NCBI RefSeq assembly: GCF_000017685.1
Contig: NC_010602.1
Span: 2,684,501-2,748,500, forward strand
DNA length: 64,000 nucleotides
Source: Leptospira biflexa serovar Patoc strain 'Patoc 1 (Paris)'
GTDB lineage: Bacteria > Spirochaetota > Leptospiria > Leptospirales > Leptospiraceae
Reading direction: 5' to 3'
Shown here: piece after piece, positions 1 to 9,762 of the stretch
How positions within the stretch are numbered: position 1 is the stretch's first letter
Layout: each line of letters opens with the position of its first letter
Notes under the pieces: model-generated
Databases searched by the model: none
What the model saw: only the letters and a program-made list of their open reading frames with translations
Told to the model about the DNA's origin: nothing
Translations under genes and position numbers: made by a program

Positions 1-1
1 A

Positions 2-811
2 AGATTATTGGCAATTGCGGAAAACAAAAGTTTTTTTACCTTCACACACAAATTAGCAGATGGGCAAACCAAACAGGTGGAAGTGTATTCGACACCGATT
101 GAATCCAACAACCGCCCTCTGCTTTTTTCGATCATTCATGATGTAACAGAACGAAAAATCGCAGAAGAAAAGGTAAATGCACTACTTTCCGAAAAGGAAA
201 TGATCCTAAGAGAAGTACATCATCGTATCAAAAACAATATGACGATTCTCAATAATCTTTTACAATTACAAGCAAGTGCAAACGAAAGTGAAGAAGTACG
301 AAATTCTCTAAAAGAAGCAACCAGTCGAATCAAAACAATGTCTCTACTCTACGACAAATTGTATTCAGGAAAAATAAACCAGGAACTAAGCCTGTATGAG
401 TATCTAGTACCTTTAACCAATGAAATCCTTTCCTTATTTCCATATCCTGTGCAGTTACAAATGAAAGTAGAAAACATCATGATGGCTTCGGAGCAACTTC
501 AAGCGATTGGAATCATCACAAACGAACTTTTGACCAATAGTTTGAAGTATGCAAGAAACACTGCACACGAATTGGAAATTCGTGTAAATGCTTGGTTAAA
601 CGATTCCATTTTTTATCTCATCATCTGTGACAATGGAAATGGTTTTCATCTCAACGATTCAAATGAAGAAACCAATGGATTTGGTTTGAATTTGGTAAAA
701 ATGTTAACCAAACAATTTAAAGGTAATCTATCTTTTAATGGAGAGAAAGGTGCCGAGTACCAATTCAAATTTCCACTAACTTTATCCAATCACAATTCAA
801 ACAGACTTTAG
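2..811 (+). CDS. Sensor histidine kinase, HisKA_2 type (C-terminal part)
   Basis: The reading frame is open to the left edge, so the N-terminus lies outside the window. The visible part starts in the end of a PAS domain (VTERKIAEE is the usual PAS-to-kinase linker). A HisKA_2 phosphoacceptor helix follows, with [10 protein letters not shown] around residues 70-80, then an ATPase domain with an N-box ([12 protein letters not shown]), a D-x-G box (DNGNGF) and a G-box ([10 protein letters not shown]). Kinases of this class autophosphorylate on the first His of HHR and often work with stand-alone response regulators. No receiver domain is present here. The stop overlaps the end of the convergent aroA by 15 bases. 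The input signal cannot be told. Confidence 0.9.
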
Positions 812-2083
812 AATTTCAAAAAATCCAGGGAAACTTGTATCCACCCAACTTGTATCGTCAAAAGAAAGTGAAACGCCTGATAATTTGGATAGGATCGCAA
901 AACTCATCGCAATGCGATGGTCCATAAAGGTTTCAATTTTTGCATTTTGAATGGTTCCTACTTCATCAAATTCATATCCATCATTTACTTCCTTCACTTT
1001 CACACCCAATCTTTCTAAATTGGATACCATGGAACGGATTCTGTCTGATTCTTTTGCTCGGAGCTCTTCCGCATGGGAAATTTGAAATCCTCCCTCTGAA
1101 AAAAGACCTGCAATCGTTAAGATGGGAATTTCATCGATAATGGAAGGGATTAAGTCTTCGGTAATGACAGTTCGTTTGAGTTTGGATGGATAAACGAGTA
1201 AATCACCAATCTCTTCACCACATTCTACGCGTTTGGCGATAATTTCAATTTTCCCGCCCATGTTTTGTAAAACAGTGAGGATCCCAATCCTGGAAGGATT
1301 GAGACCAATGTTTTTGATGAGAAGGGGTTCACTCCCCCCCACACAAAGTCCAAAAACAATAAAAAAGGCCGCGCTGGAAATATCCCCTGGGATTACATAT
1401 TTGGTTCCTTCGAAATGATATGGTGGTTTTACCGTAAAATGTACCGAGGAATGGTGGGTAATCGTTCCCCCAAGGAAACGAATCATATTCTCTGTATGGT
1501 CTCTTGAAACTTCGGATTCTTTGTACTCAATGGAGATATCCGATGCAAGTGCCGCAAGGACAAGGGCACTTTTGATTTGTGCCGAAGCAATGGGACTTAC
1601 GTAAGAATAGTCTTTTAATTGTTTCCCTTCGATGCGAAGCGGGGCTCGATCATTCCCTTCAACGGAGATGACACTTGCTCCCATCTCTTGCAAAGGATTC
1701 ATGATCCTTGCCATCGGTCGTTTGCAAAGGGAGGCGTCACCCGTGAGTGTGGCGTTCATCCCAGGAAGGCCTGCCAGTAGGCCTGCGGATAGTCGAATCC
1801 CCGTGCCAGCATTCCCAAAATCCAAAACTCCCTTAGGAGAATTGAGATTTTGTTTGCCAGGACTGACAACAGAATAACTCCCTTTTCCAAGGGATGAGAC
1901 AGAAAGTCCCATAGATTCAAAACATCGTAAGGTGTGGAGAGGGTCTTCTCCTTCTAAAAAGCCATGAATCTCGGATTTCCCTTGGGAGAGTGCACAAAAT
2001 AGTACGGTCCGATGTGATATGGACTTATCTCCAGGGACATAAATTTCATTTTTCGCATTTAATTTGATTTGTGGCTGTAACAT
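797..2083 (-). CDS. aroA: 3-phosphoshikimate 1-carboxyvinyltransferase (EPSP synthase)
   Basis: Joins shikimate-3-phosphate and phosphoenolpyruvate to form EPSP, the sixth step of the shikimate pathway to chorismate, in the cytosol. Family landmarks are PGDKSISHR near the N-terminus, GNAGTGIRL (PEP site, with the glyphosate-sensitive Gly retained), LRAKESDRI and [10 protein letters not shown] near the C-terminus. I use the ATG at 2083, giving 428 codons. The frame stays open upstream to 2170, but that extension precedes the conserved N-terminus and would run into the divergent gene's leader. The length is normal for the family. The gene stands alone on this strand between two plus-strand genes. 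Confidence 0.95.
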
Positions 2084-2139
2084 GTTGTATTTTTCTAAAA
2101 AGTATTTTGCAATTTGGCGCTTCTTTATTAGCGTTTGTC

Positions 2140-2155
2140 GGAAACCTAAGTTTCC
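2140..2155. repeat. Inverted repeat in the aroA / CNB-protein divergent gap
   Basis: GGAAAC, a CTAA spacer and GTTTCC form a perfect 6-bp inverted repeat. It lies 15 bases before the ATG of the plus-strand cyclic-nucleotide-binding gene, inside the 87-bp divergent intergenic region. It could be a regulator site or a short 5'-UTR hairpin. No clear -35/-10 pair could be assigned on either strand. Confidence 0.3.
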
Positions 2156-2170
2156 TTTACGAACAACCAA

Positions 2171-4708
2171 ATGCCTCTAGATACCAGTAAAAATAACCAA
2201 AAGATCCCAGTCAATCCAGGTGAAGTGCTTTTCATTGGAGGTAAGGCCTCTACGTCCATGAACATCCTCCATGAAGGTTCGGTTCGAGTGGAGACCACTC
2301 TTGGAGACACAAGCATTGTCCTCTATAGTTTGGAAGGGGCAAACCTAACTCCAGGTATCTTTGCACTGCTCGAAGGAACACCTTACCCCTATACAATCCG
2401 TGCCAAAACTTCCTGCGTTGTTTCCACTTACGTGATGAACCAACCCAATGCCAAAAAAACCCTCACAACAAAGGTATCCGTTGGGGTCATGGCCGTTCGT
2501 ACCCTACTCAAAGAAATTGGAGAATTGTACAAACGAGTTTTGTCCATCAAAGGACTAGCCTCCAAATTTGAACAAACCATGGATAATTTGGGTGCTGTGT
2601 ATTATATTTTAAACCCTTCTATCTTTTCTGATGTCACACCTGGTGCCATGATCACGCGCGATGAAAACATCATTGATCCTGTGATGAAACTCATCCGAAA
2701 CAATCTCGCTGGTTTCCAAGAACATGGCGGTATGTTACCCGACAAACCTAGTGTCACTTTTTTAGAAGAAGACCACGGCGAATTTTTTGAAAAAGATTAT
2801 AGTGAAGCAATTGAATGGAATGATGCTGAATTTCATTTCATTCGAAAAATATTATCTGTGAATCCTAAAATTTCACAAGCATTGTTTGAGGCAGATCCAA
2901 GCCTTTTACAAAGTGCTGCCGAAAGTTATGTCAAAACCTATCGCGAATTATTTGAATTACTCAGCAAAGAGACCTTCGAATTATCCGAAACAATGAATTC
3001 AATGTTTGTGGGCGAAAACTCATTATTAGAAAAATTCAATTTAACATTAGATTTATTTAATACGGGTTACTCGACAATTCCATCAACAGTATTACTTCCT
3101 ATTACCGAATGGGCTTTGAAAAAATCAAAATCCCTTCTCGAAGAATACAAACAAATTTTTGGAACCAATTATGCATCCATTGGAAACTGTTTAGACAAAT
3201 TGGAATCCAAACAAACGGAACTCACGTCCAAGTATGGACACGAACTCAATGCACAAAAAAATAAAGAGGAAGCGATTGCTCAAGGAAATGATCCTATCCG
3301 AGCAGGAATTGATACCAAGGCTTTAAAAGTAGAATTATTAAATTCGGCGAGCCAAATTCTAAACTATTCCCAAGTAGACCCTGAATCGGTAAAAGAGTTT
3401 TCCACTTTAATGGTAAAACTCAAATCATTTAAAAACCCTCTCGATCCAGAACCAGACAACCGTAAAATTCGCCGTACAATTGCCAAAACTTATTGGGATG
3501 TATATAAAAAATCCTTCACCAAATGGTTACAATCAGGGAAACAGGCTCCAAAAGCCGTAGAACTGATGTTACGCTATGGATACTTCGATGAATCCTTACT
3601 CGACGACGGACATATTGTAGAACTTGTAGGGCGTTTGTACCAACCTGGAGGGAATCCAAGTGCACCGATCCACCATGGTACCGATTGGTTAGAAAAAGTG
3701 TATTCAAGAGAAGTGCCAACCTCGGTCGATGAGTTGGGCCAAACATTTTTTGAAAAATTAAAAATGGATCTCAAAGACTCTGGGATCAAATCGGAAAAAG
3801 ACATCCCACCAGATTATGATACAGGAGAGGCAAGGCTCGCTTCCGAAATCTCTTCCATGTATGAACCAAACGTACGTTTGACTTCTGGAAATATTGCAAG
3901 TCACTTCCCTATCCTAACAAAATACCATATCACGATCCCTCTTGAGAAATGTTTTGTTTCGAAAGATGATGTAGAAAAAGCACTCCAATACATCTTGGGA
4001 GTTGACTACACTGCTTTCAATCGTGAGGTAATTTACCGAAACGAAGAGATTGGAATCAAAAACGAATTCATCCAAAGGTCAATCATTCCTGATTTTATCT
4101 TAGTCCCTTCTATTGGACCAAAGATCATGATGTGGCAAGACCTTTCTATCTTTCGGGGTGCGGGCTCCAAAGAATCAAGAGGAAGGATTTGTATCCCTCA
4201 TTTTGTGACAGGGGATCTCAAAACTTTTATGTTGGAAGCAATTGCTGCGTTCCGATGGGAACTTTGTAAAAATATCCTTGGTCCCGATTGGAACAATGTG
4301 GGAATACCTTCCATCACTGCAGATTACACAGATTATGTGCAATTTTATAAAAAAAGTAAGGATCTTTCACCTGAACTCAAAGAAAAAATTTCATCCGAGT
4401 TCAAACGATTTCGAACTGACCGTGATAAATTTGCGTATGATTACTCTTTATGGATCCGGTATGAAGCTGAAGGTGTCCAACGTGTCAACCGAGTCGTGCG
4501 TTCCATCTTCTACCGTCACATCCCATTCCACAAAAATATTCGCGAAAAAGTTTCTTCACAACCAGCGTATGCAGAACTCCACAACCGATTCAAAAACATT
4601 CGAACTCGCCAACACAAAGAATTCGAAAACAAATACAAAAAGTACATGGATGCGAGTGGGAACTTACCAAAAGAATTGTATGAAAATTTAACCTTTTACG
4701 AAGTTTAA
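2171..4708 (+). CDS. Cyclic-nucleotide-binding domain protein, 845 aa
   Basis: Residues about 15-110 look like a cNMP-binding beta-barrel: [11 protein letters not shown], an ILHEGSVRV strand typical of CRP-like folds, and a [17 protein letters not shown] stretch corresponding to the phosphate-binding cassette. The canonical R of the cassette is not clearly in register, so ligand binding is uncertain. The remaining 700 residues are charged and mostly helical, with no domain I recognise and no membrane segment or signal peptide. The protein is probably cytosolic. It is divergent from aroA and followed after 38 bases by a flavoprotein gene. The effector role is unknown. The length and lack of a DNA-binding domain argue against a CRP-type regulator. 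Confidence 0.75.
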
Positions 4709-4746
4709 TCCTTGCCAACTTCCATAGATGCAACACAATTGCATTT

Positions 4747-5649
4747 ATGGAATCTCTTCAAAAAGCAGATATTACAATCATTGGTGGAAGTTATTCAGGA
4801 CTTTCTGCTGCTCTTACCCTTGTTCGATCTTTACGAAATGTTCTCGTTATCGATTCCGAAAGACCATGTAATCAAAACACACCTTTCTCACATAATTTCA
4901 TTACGCACGATGGGATCAAACCGAGTGAAATTAGACAAAAAGCATTATCAGATTTAAATGAATACAAAACCTTCAAACTACAAATAGGTGAAGCTACTTC
5001 GATTCAAAAAAAAGGTTCTGGATATTTAATCAAAGGGAATGGATTGAGTGAAATCCAAACTGATAAAATCATTTTTGCGACTGGTGTCAAAGATATATTA
5101 CCAGAGATACCTGGTTTTGCACAAGCTTGGGGGAAAACTGTCATCCACTGTCCTTATTGCCACGGATATGAATATGTAGGAAATCAAACTGGATTATGGA
5201 TGAATGAAGAAGGTGTATACGAACATGCTAAATTTCTAAAACACTGGTCAAAAGAAATTACCATTTTTACAAATGGCCCAGTGCAATTTTCCACGGAAGA
5301 GATAAACAAAATTGAATCAGAAGGAATTTCGATTCAAACCGAACCAGTCATGGAAATAGTCCAAAAGGATGGGAAAATTTCAGGTTTGTTATTCCAATTA
5401 GGGAAAAATATCCCACTCCAAACTTTATATTCAAAAATACCGATTGTTCAACATTCAAAATTGCCGGAAGAACTTGGATGTAAACTTCAGCCAAGTGGTC
5501 ATATTGATGTGTCTCCATTTTATGAAACAAGTGTTCAAGGTGTTTATGCGATAGGGGATATGGCTTCGATGTTTCGCACTGTTGCGCATGCAGTCTACTC
5601 TGGAAATATTGCAGGTGCTATGCTCAATCGATCGATGATTTTGTCTTAA
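4747..5649 (+). CDS. Thioredoxin-reductase-like FAD/NAD(P) oxidoreductase
   Basis: A 300-aa two-dinucleotide-fold flavoprotein. The FAD-binding motif IIGGSYSGLSAA is near residue 10, a redox-active CPYC (in HCPYCHGYEY) is near residue 137, and the C-terminal FAD motif YAIGDMA is near residue 260. This is the arrangement of low-Mr thioredoxin reductases. The family also includes relatives that do not act on thioredoxin, such as the disulfide oxidases of natural-product clusters, and CPYC departs from the CATC of true TrxB. The substrate is therefore open. No Shine-Dalgarno is visible before the ATG. Instead a 6-bp inverted repeat, ATGCAA/TTGCAT (4728-4744), ends two bases before the start codon. 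Confidence 0.85.
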   Translation: MESLQKADITIIGGSYSGLSAALTLVRSLRNVLVIDSERPCNQNTPFSHNFITHDGIKPSEIRQKALSDLNEYKTFKLQIGEATSIQKKGSGYLIKGNGLSEIQTDKIIFATGVKDILPEIPGFAQAWGKTVIHCPYCHGYEYVGNQTGLWMNEEGVYEHAKFLKHWSKEITIFTNGPVQFSTEEINKIESEGISIQTEPVMEIVQKDGKISGLLFQLGKNIPLQTLYSKIPIVQHSKLPEELGCKLQPSGHIDVSPFYETSVQGVYAIGDMASMFRTVAHAVYSGNIAGAMLNRSMILS

Positions 5650-6336
5650 TTAAACTTCTTCTACAAAATAGGGTCTTGTGTATTCGCGTACAATCTCTAC
5701 CACAAATCGGCCCCAAGATTTTGGGTCTTCTTGTGAAATATTGACTTGTTTGATTTTTGGGAAGTAAGCTGCGGGCTTAAAAACTGTATGGGTTAACTCT
5801 AAGGCACGTAGATAATTGTCGAGACGTTTCACTTTGACAAAATTGATGATTTCGGTTTGGATTTTTTCTTTGGGAAGGTATCCCACAATGATCATACGAG
5901 GGAAGAGGTTTTTTTTGAGAAGGCCAATGAAGTCTTCAAAACTATCGACTCTGTCGATGAAACCTTCGTAAGCACCACCACCCAAGTTCATGATTTGAGT
6001 CACTATGTCCATGGAAAAAGAAACCCCTTCCATAGTGGACATATCCGAAATGATGACAAGTCCTTCGTCAGGTTGGAACACTTTGAACATGTCCGCACCT
6101 TTGAAATGCCGACGGAGGAGTTTTGCGGCGGAAACATCAATTTCCTGAGCCTTCGCTAAGAGCACCTTCCCTTGGGGATCCAAAATAGGATCGCGGGTGA
6201 TCAGATACCGTTTTTTCACGGCATTTTGGTTCATGACTCGAAAGGCCTTTACTTTTTCCTCAATTTCATCTAAGGTAGAGTAACCAATTTTGAGTACATT
6301 TTCCCGTTTTCGTTTGCCGATGTCTGTTTCTTCCAT
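5650..6336 (-). CDS. Conserved hypothetical protein, 228 aa
   Basis: I do not recognise the family. The protein has no signal peptide or membrane helix and looks cytosolic. Residues 40-75 ([18 protein letters not shown] and after) resemble the short N-terminal module seen before HD-GYP domains in some spirochaete proteins, but no HD motif follows. The middle carries a hydrophobic beta strand (RMIIVGYLP). The gene converges with the flavoprotein gene with no gap and starts 26 bases from the putative lipoprotein ORF region on the other strand. Reading-frame integrity and normal codon use support a real gene. Function is unknown. Confidence 0.7.
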   Translation of the reverse strand: MEETDIGKRKRENVLKIGYSTLDEIEEKVKAFRVMNQNAVKKRYLITRDPILDPQGKVLLAKAQEIDVSAAKLLRRHFKGADMFKVFQPDEGLVIISDMSTMEGVSFSMDIVTQIMNLGGGAYEGFIDRVDSFEDFIGLLKKNLFPRMIIVGYLPKEKIQTEIINFVKVKRLDNYLRALELTHTVFKPAAYFPKIKQVNISQEDPKSWGRFVVEIVREYTRPYFVEEV

Positions 6337-6419
6337 GAAAGCTTGGTGCCTAAATCTTTGTATTGCTTATCCTATGGCAATTCAGCCAATGTATAGCATA
6401 TTTTTGTCTAAGGTATAAA

Positions 6420-6824
6420 ATGCGGTTCAAATTTTACTCACTTCCCGTCTTCTTGATTCTTTTTGGTTGTTCTTCGGTGGATTTCATTCCAGAACCTGAT
6501 TTTCGGCCAAATGATCATCGTTATAAGGTGTCATCATGGCAAGAGGTTGAAATCCACAGGGAAAGGCCCAAAAAACTCTTTAAAATCGTAGGAGAGATCA
6601 TCATACGCAATACCGAGGACTTGACTTGGGAGGATTATGAACCGAGGCTCAAAAAAGAGATGTTTCGGCGGAAAATTGATGGGGTCTGGATGACTGAAAA
6701 AAACCAAACCACCATCGATAATGTTTCCGTTCATACGATGGACCAAAAAGGAAGAACGACCAATTCCTATTTACAACAATCAAACCTTCCTTATTGGAAA
6801 GGTTATGCGTTCCGTTACAAATAA
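6420..6824 (+). CDS. Small putative lipoprotein, 134 aa
   Basis: I start at the ATG at 6420, which has AAGG seven bases upstream and gives a proper signal peptide: MRFKFY, a hydrophobic core, and the spirochaete lipobox LFGC near residue 16. The upstream in-frame start would bury the signal. The mature domain (about 115 aa) contains a YKVSSWQEVEI strand and a KIVGEIII strand, then EDLTWEDYEPRLKKEM. This resembles small envelope lipoproteins with a mixed alpha/beta fold, but I cannot name the family. The next gene begins directly after its stop, so the two are likely co-transcribed. Confidence 0.75.
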   Translation: MRFKFYSLPVFLILFGCSSVDFIPEPDFRPNDHRYKVSSWQEVEIHRERPKKLFKIVGEIIIRNTEDLTWEDYEPRLKKEMFRRKIDGVWMTEKNQTTIDNVSVHTMDQKGRTTNSYLQQSNLPYWKGYAFRYK

Positions 6825-7319
6825 ATGATGCCTAGAAAATTTGATTCTGAAATTTACGTTGCTCCGAATGATGAATGGATCTTTCGTGGGAACCCCATTG
6901 AAAAAGAGGAAATCCTCACCTACTTTCGAAATAACCTTCATGGAAATGAAAAAGGTGTTTATATCGAAAATACCTTTGGCGAACTTTCCGAACATGGATA
7001 TCTCAAAATTGATGGATTCCCTTGCCATGTTTTACACATTGAAGTCACTCCTACTGAGATTGTTTTTATCACCGATGATGGAAGGACTTATCCTTTTGGA
7101 GAATTTGAAATTTATGAAACCGAAGATGGTGGCATCCTCGGTGTCCGAGCAGAAGAAGAGAGAATCAAATACCGTTTCACTTGGAATGCAGCAAAGGAAT
7201 TATCCGACCTTTTAACAGAAGAAGAAGGAGGAACGTATTTAGATTGGAAAGGTGTGAGAATGGAAATCCCTAAGTATGTGGGAGAGGTAAACGTTTCCCT
7301 CCCCACTGACTACAGTTAA
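6825..7319 (+). CDS. DUF1285-like protein, 164 aa
   Basis: The N-terminal pattern of an exposed W/F-x-G-N-P-I strand (DEWIFRGNPIEKEEI) followed by YFRNNLHGNEKGVYI is like the start of DUF1285 proteins. This assignment is from memory of the family pattern and is tentative. No signal peptide or membrane segment is seen. The ATG lies immediately after the stop of the lipoprotein gene, indicating an operon. The gene ends convergently with a four-base overlap on the TPR gene. Biological role unknown. Confidence 0.65.
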   Translation: MMPRKFDSEIYVAPNDEWIFRGNPIEKEEILTYFRNNLHGNEKGVYIENTFGELSEHGYLKIDGFPCHVLHIEVTPTEIVFITDDGRTYPFGEFEIYETEDGGILGVRAEEERIKYRFTWNAAKELSDLLTEEEGGTYLDWKGVRMEIPKYVGEVNVSLPTDYS

Positions 7320-7813
7320 TTGGAAGGAGCTTCTTCGTCTGCTTTGATTTCCCGCCAAAGTTCATTCGCTTCTAAAAAATCTTTTTTTAAGGAAAGGGCT
7401 TTATGAAGGTATTGTAAGGACCTTTCTGGTCGATTCCATAATTTGTATAAAGTTGCTAAGTTGAAATAAGAAATATGTGGGGCATCATTTCGTTCGCATC
7501 GTATGGACTTTTTTAACCAATACACCGCTTCTTTGTCATTCCCCATTCTGAGGAGTAAAACGCCGATTTCGTTGCATGGATTCCCATACTCATGGTTTAA
7601 GCTAACTGCTTTGTAATACGAAACCAAAGCATCACTCCATGACCCAAGTGCATTTTGGACAAGTCCCAGATAAAAATAGGCTTCCTCTGATTCTTCCAAT
7701 TCTAAACTGGAACGAAGGTGGAATTCGGCACGGTCTAAATCACCGATTTTAAAATGGTCTTTTGCTAAATCTAAAGAAAGTTGGAAAGAACTTGAAGACA
7801 AAGAGATCCTCAC
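7316..7813 (-). CDS. TPR-repeat protein, 165 aa
   Basis: Nearly the whole protein is tetratricopeptide repeats: AEFHLRSSLELEESEEAYF, a canonical G-x-W-x-D-A-L-x-x-Y-x-K-A segment near residue 60, and a third and fourth repeat around residues 75-145. It presumably serves as a protein-interaction adaptor. No signal peptide is visible. The only reasonable start is the GTG at 7813. It lies 52 bases downstream of dxs on the same strand and is probably the last gene of a cyclase-dxs-TPR transcript. Confidence 0.8.
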   Translation of the reverse strand: MRISLSSSSFQLSLDLAKDHFKIGDLDRAEFHLRSSLELEESEEAYFYLGLVQNALGSWSDALVSYYKAVSLNHEYGNPCNEIGVLLLRMGNDKEAVYWLKKSIRCERNDAPHISYFNLATLYKLWNRPERSLQYLHKALSLKKDFLEANELWREIKADEEAPSN

Positions 7814-7865
7814 CTGTTTTCTTTCATTTTCGGAAGCCTTAAAAATCTCCTTGAAAACTTATTTT

Positions 7866-9755
7866 TTATTTTTGCAAAACTGAAAGTAAATCTTCGGCAA
7901 TCTGAGTCGCAGTCAGTCGGTAGTGTTCTAAGATTTGGTTCCTTTCTCCGTGGTGGATCGGCTCCAAAGGAAGGGCAAAGGTTTTTAGAAACTTTCCAAT
8001 GAGTGAACCTGGAATTTCATTCAAAAGGTAACCGGATGCACCCGCATGGAGGTAACTTTCATCTAAAATCACAAACCGTTTGGTTTTTGCAATGTAGGTG
8101 TGGACAAGATCCTTATCATAAGGTCGTAGCCAAAACAAATCAATCACAGAAACCGAGATTCCTTTTGTTTTTAAAATTTCGGCGACTTGTCCCGCGATGG
8201 GTAACATAAATCCAAGGGAAAGGATTAGTAAATCTTCTCCTTCCGTCACCACTCTTGCTTTTGCTTTCGTGATTTGGTTCGGTTTCTCGAACTTTAATTC
8301 TCGTAAGTCGCCATTGTCTTTTGGGAATCGAATTGCGATCGGATGCTCCGAATAATCCTTCATAAAATGAAGGCTATCGATGATGTCTTGCGCGGAACTG
8401 GGAACGATGATGTCCATATTGGGAAGCCCTGCCAGATACCCTAAATCAGACAAACCTTGGTGGGTTTCTCCATCGGGTCCCACAATCCCTGCTCGATCAA
8501 TGACAAACCGAACTGGCAAATTCATAAGGGATACATCTTCTACCAATTGGTCCATTGCTCTTGTGAGAAAGGTAGAATAAATACACATAAATGGGATGGC
8601 ACCACCATTTGTCATGGCACCAGCAAAGGCAACGGAGTGTTGTTCGGCGATCCCTACATCAAATGTATGATTTGGATATGCCTCCTGAAAATCACGTAGT
8701 CCTGACCCTTCAATCATGGCAGGAGTGATCACCGCAATTCGTTTGTCTTTGTTTGTGAGATCCATCAGAGTTTTTCCCACAATTTTAGAGAGTCCAATTT
8801 TATTGGCATCAGCCGAAGTCATTTTCCCTGATTCTTTGTTAAACGGTGTGACTCCATGGTATTTGATAGGGTCAGCTTCCGCTGGTTTGTATCCTTTGCC
8901 TTTTTGAGTGAGGACATGGAGCAGAATGGGACCTTGGATTTTGGAAAGGTTTTGTAACATTTGGACCACGCGGTTTACGTCGTGTCCATCAATGGGACCA
9001 AAATAAGTAAATCCCAAATCTTCGAAGAGTCCACCAGGGCGCATCATAAAATGTTTAAACGATGTTTCCATGTTATGAGCTAATGCCTGCAAGGCGGGAC
9101 CAATCAGCGGAATCCATTTTAAAAAACTGTAAATAGCAGTTTTTCCCTTATTGTACACTTGAGAAGAAATGATTCGATTCAAATAATTAGAAATGGACCC
9201 GACATTTTTGGAGATGGACATGTAGTTGTCATTTAAGATGACTAACATGTTGGGTTTGATATGCCCTCCATGGTTCATGGCTTCCAGTGCCATACCCGTG
9301 GCAATGGAGGCGTCTCCAATCACTGCCGCCACTTTGTAGGATTCACCCATTAAGTCCCTGGCACAGGCTTCACCTAAGGCTTGGGAGATAGAAGTTCCCG
9401 CATGGCCTGTATTGTACAAATCATATTCAGATTCTTCTCGTTTGGGAAATCCAGAAAGGCCCAACCATTTACGAACCGTTGGCAGTTCTTTTTTTCGACC
9501 TGTCAGGATTTTATGAGGATAGGTTTGGTGGCCAACGTCCCAGATGATTTTGTCTTTCGGTGTTTGGAAAACGTAGTGAAGGGCAACGGTAAGTTCCACG
9601 ACTCCTAGGTTACTGGCGAAATGCCCTCCCACGTCGGAGAGGGTGTCGATGATGTATTCCCTGAGGTCATGGCAGACCGCAGGGAGATCCGCTTCCTTTA
9701 GGTTTCTAAGGTCTTGTGGGAAATTGATTTTGTCGAGATATGGATACGATGGCAT
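7866..9755 (-). CDS. dxs: 1-deoxy-D-xylulose-5-phosphate synthase
   Basis: Thiamine-diphosphate enzyme that condenses pyruvate and glyceraldehyde-3-phosphate, the first and usually rate-setting step of the MEP isoprenoid pathway. At 629 aa it has full family length. Landmarks are DVGHQTYPHKILTGR near residue 75, YNTGHAGTSIS near 115, the ThDP/Mg motif GDASIATGMALEAMNHGG near 147, and the transketolase-like pyrimidine domain with DVGIAEQHSVAFAGA near 370. The ATG at 9755 lies seven bases after the stop of the adenylate cyclase gene, so the two are very likely one operon. The partner enzyme Dxr is encoded about 8 kb away in the rpsB cluster. Confidence 0.96.
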   Translation of the reverse strand: MPSYPYLDKINFPQDLRNLKEADLPAVCHDLREYIIDTLSDVGGHFASNLGVVELTVALHYVFQTPKDKIIWDVGHQTYPHKILTGRKKELPTVRKWLGLSGFPKREESEYDLYNTGHAGTSISQALGEACARDLMGESYKVAAVIGDASIATGMALEAMNHGGHIKPNMLVILNDNYMSISKNVGSISNYLNRIISSQVYNKGKTAIYSFLKWIPLIGPALQALAHNMETSFKHFMMRPGGLFEDLGFTYFGPIDGHDVNRVVQMLQNLSKIQGPILLHVLTQKGKGYKPAEADPIKYHGVTPFNKESGKMTSADANKIGLSKIVGKTLMDLTNKDKRIAVITPAMIEGSGLRDFQEAYPNHTFDVGIAEQHSVAFAGAMTNGGAIPFMCIYSTFLTRAMDQLVEDVSLMNLPVRFVIDRAGIVGPDGETHQGLSDLGYLAGLPNMDIIVPSSAQDIIDSLHFMKDYSEHPIAIRFPKDNGDLRELKFEKPNQITKAKARVVTEGEDLLILSLGFMLPIAGQVAEILKTKGISVSVIDLFWLRPYDKDLVHTYIAKTKRFVILDESYLHAGASGYLLNEIPGSLIGKFLKTFALPLEPIHHGERNQILEHYRLTATQIAEDLLSVLQK

Positions 9756-9762
9756 TGAAACT

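Noticed and set aside
2084..2170. AroA extended to the far upstream start
   Set aside because: The added 29 residues are absent from the family and would cover the leader of the divergent gene.
4242..4691. 149-aa ORF in a shifted frame inside the CNB-protein gene
   Set aside because: Wholly contained in the well-supported 845-aa frame, with atypical composition.
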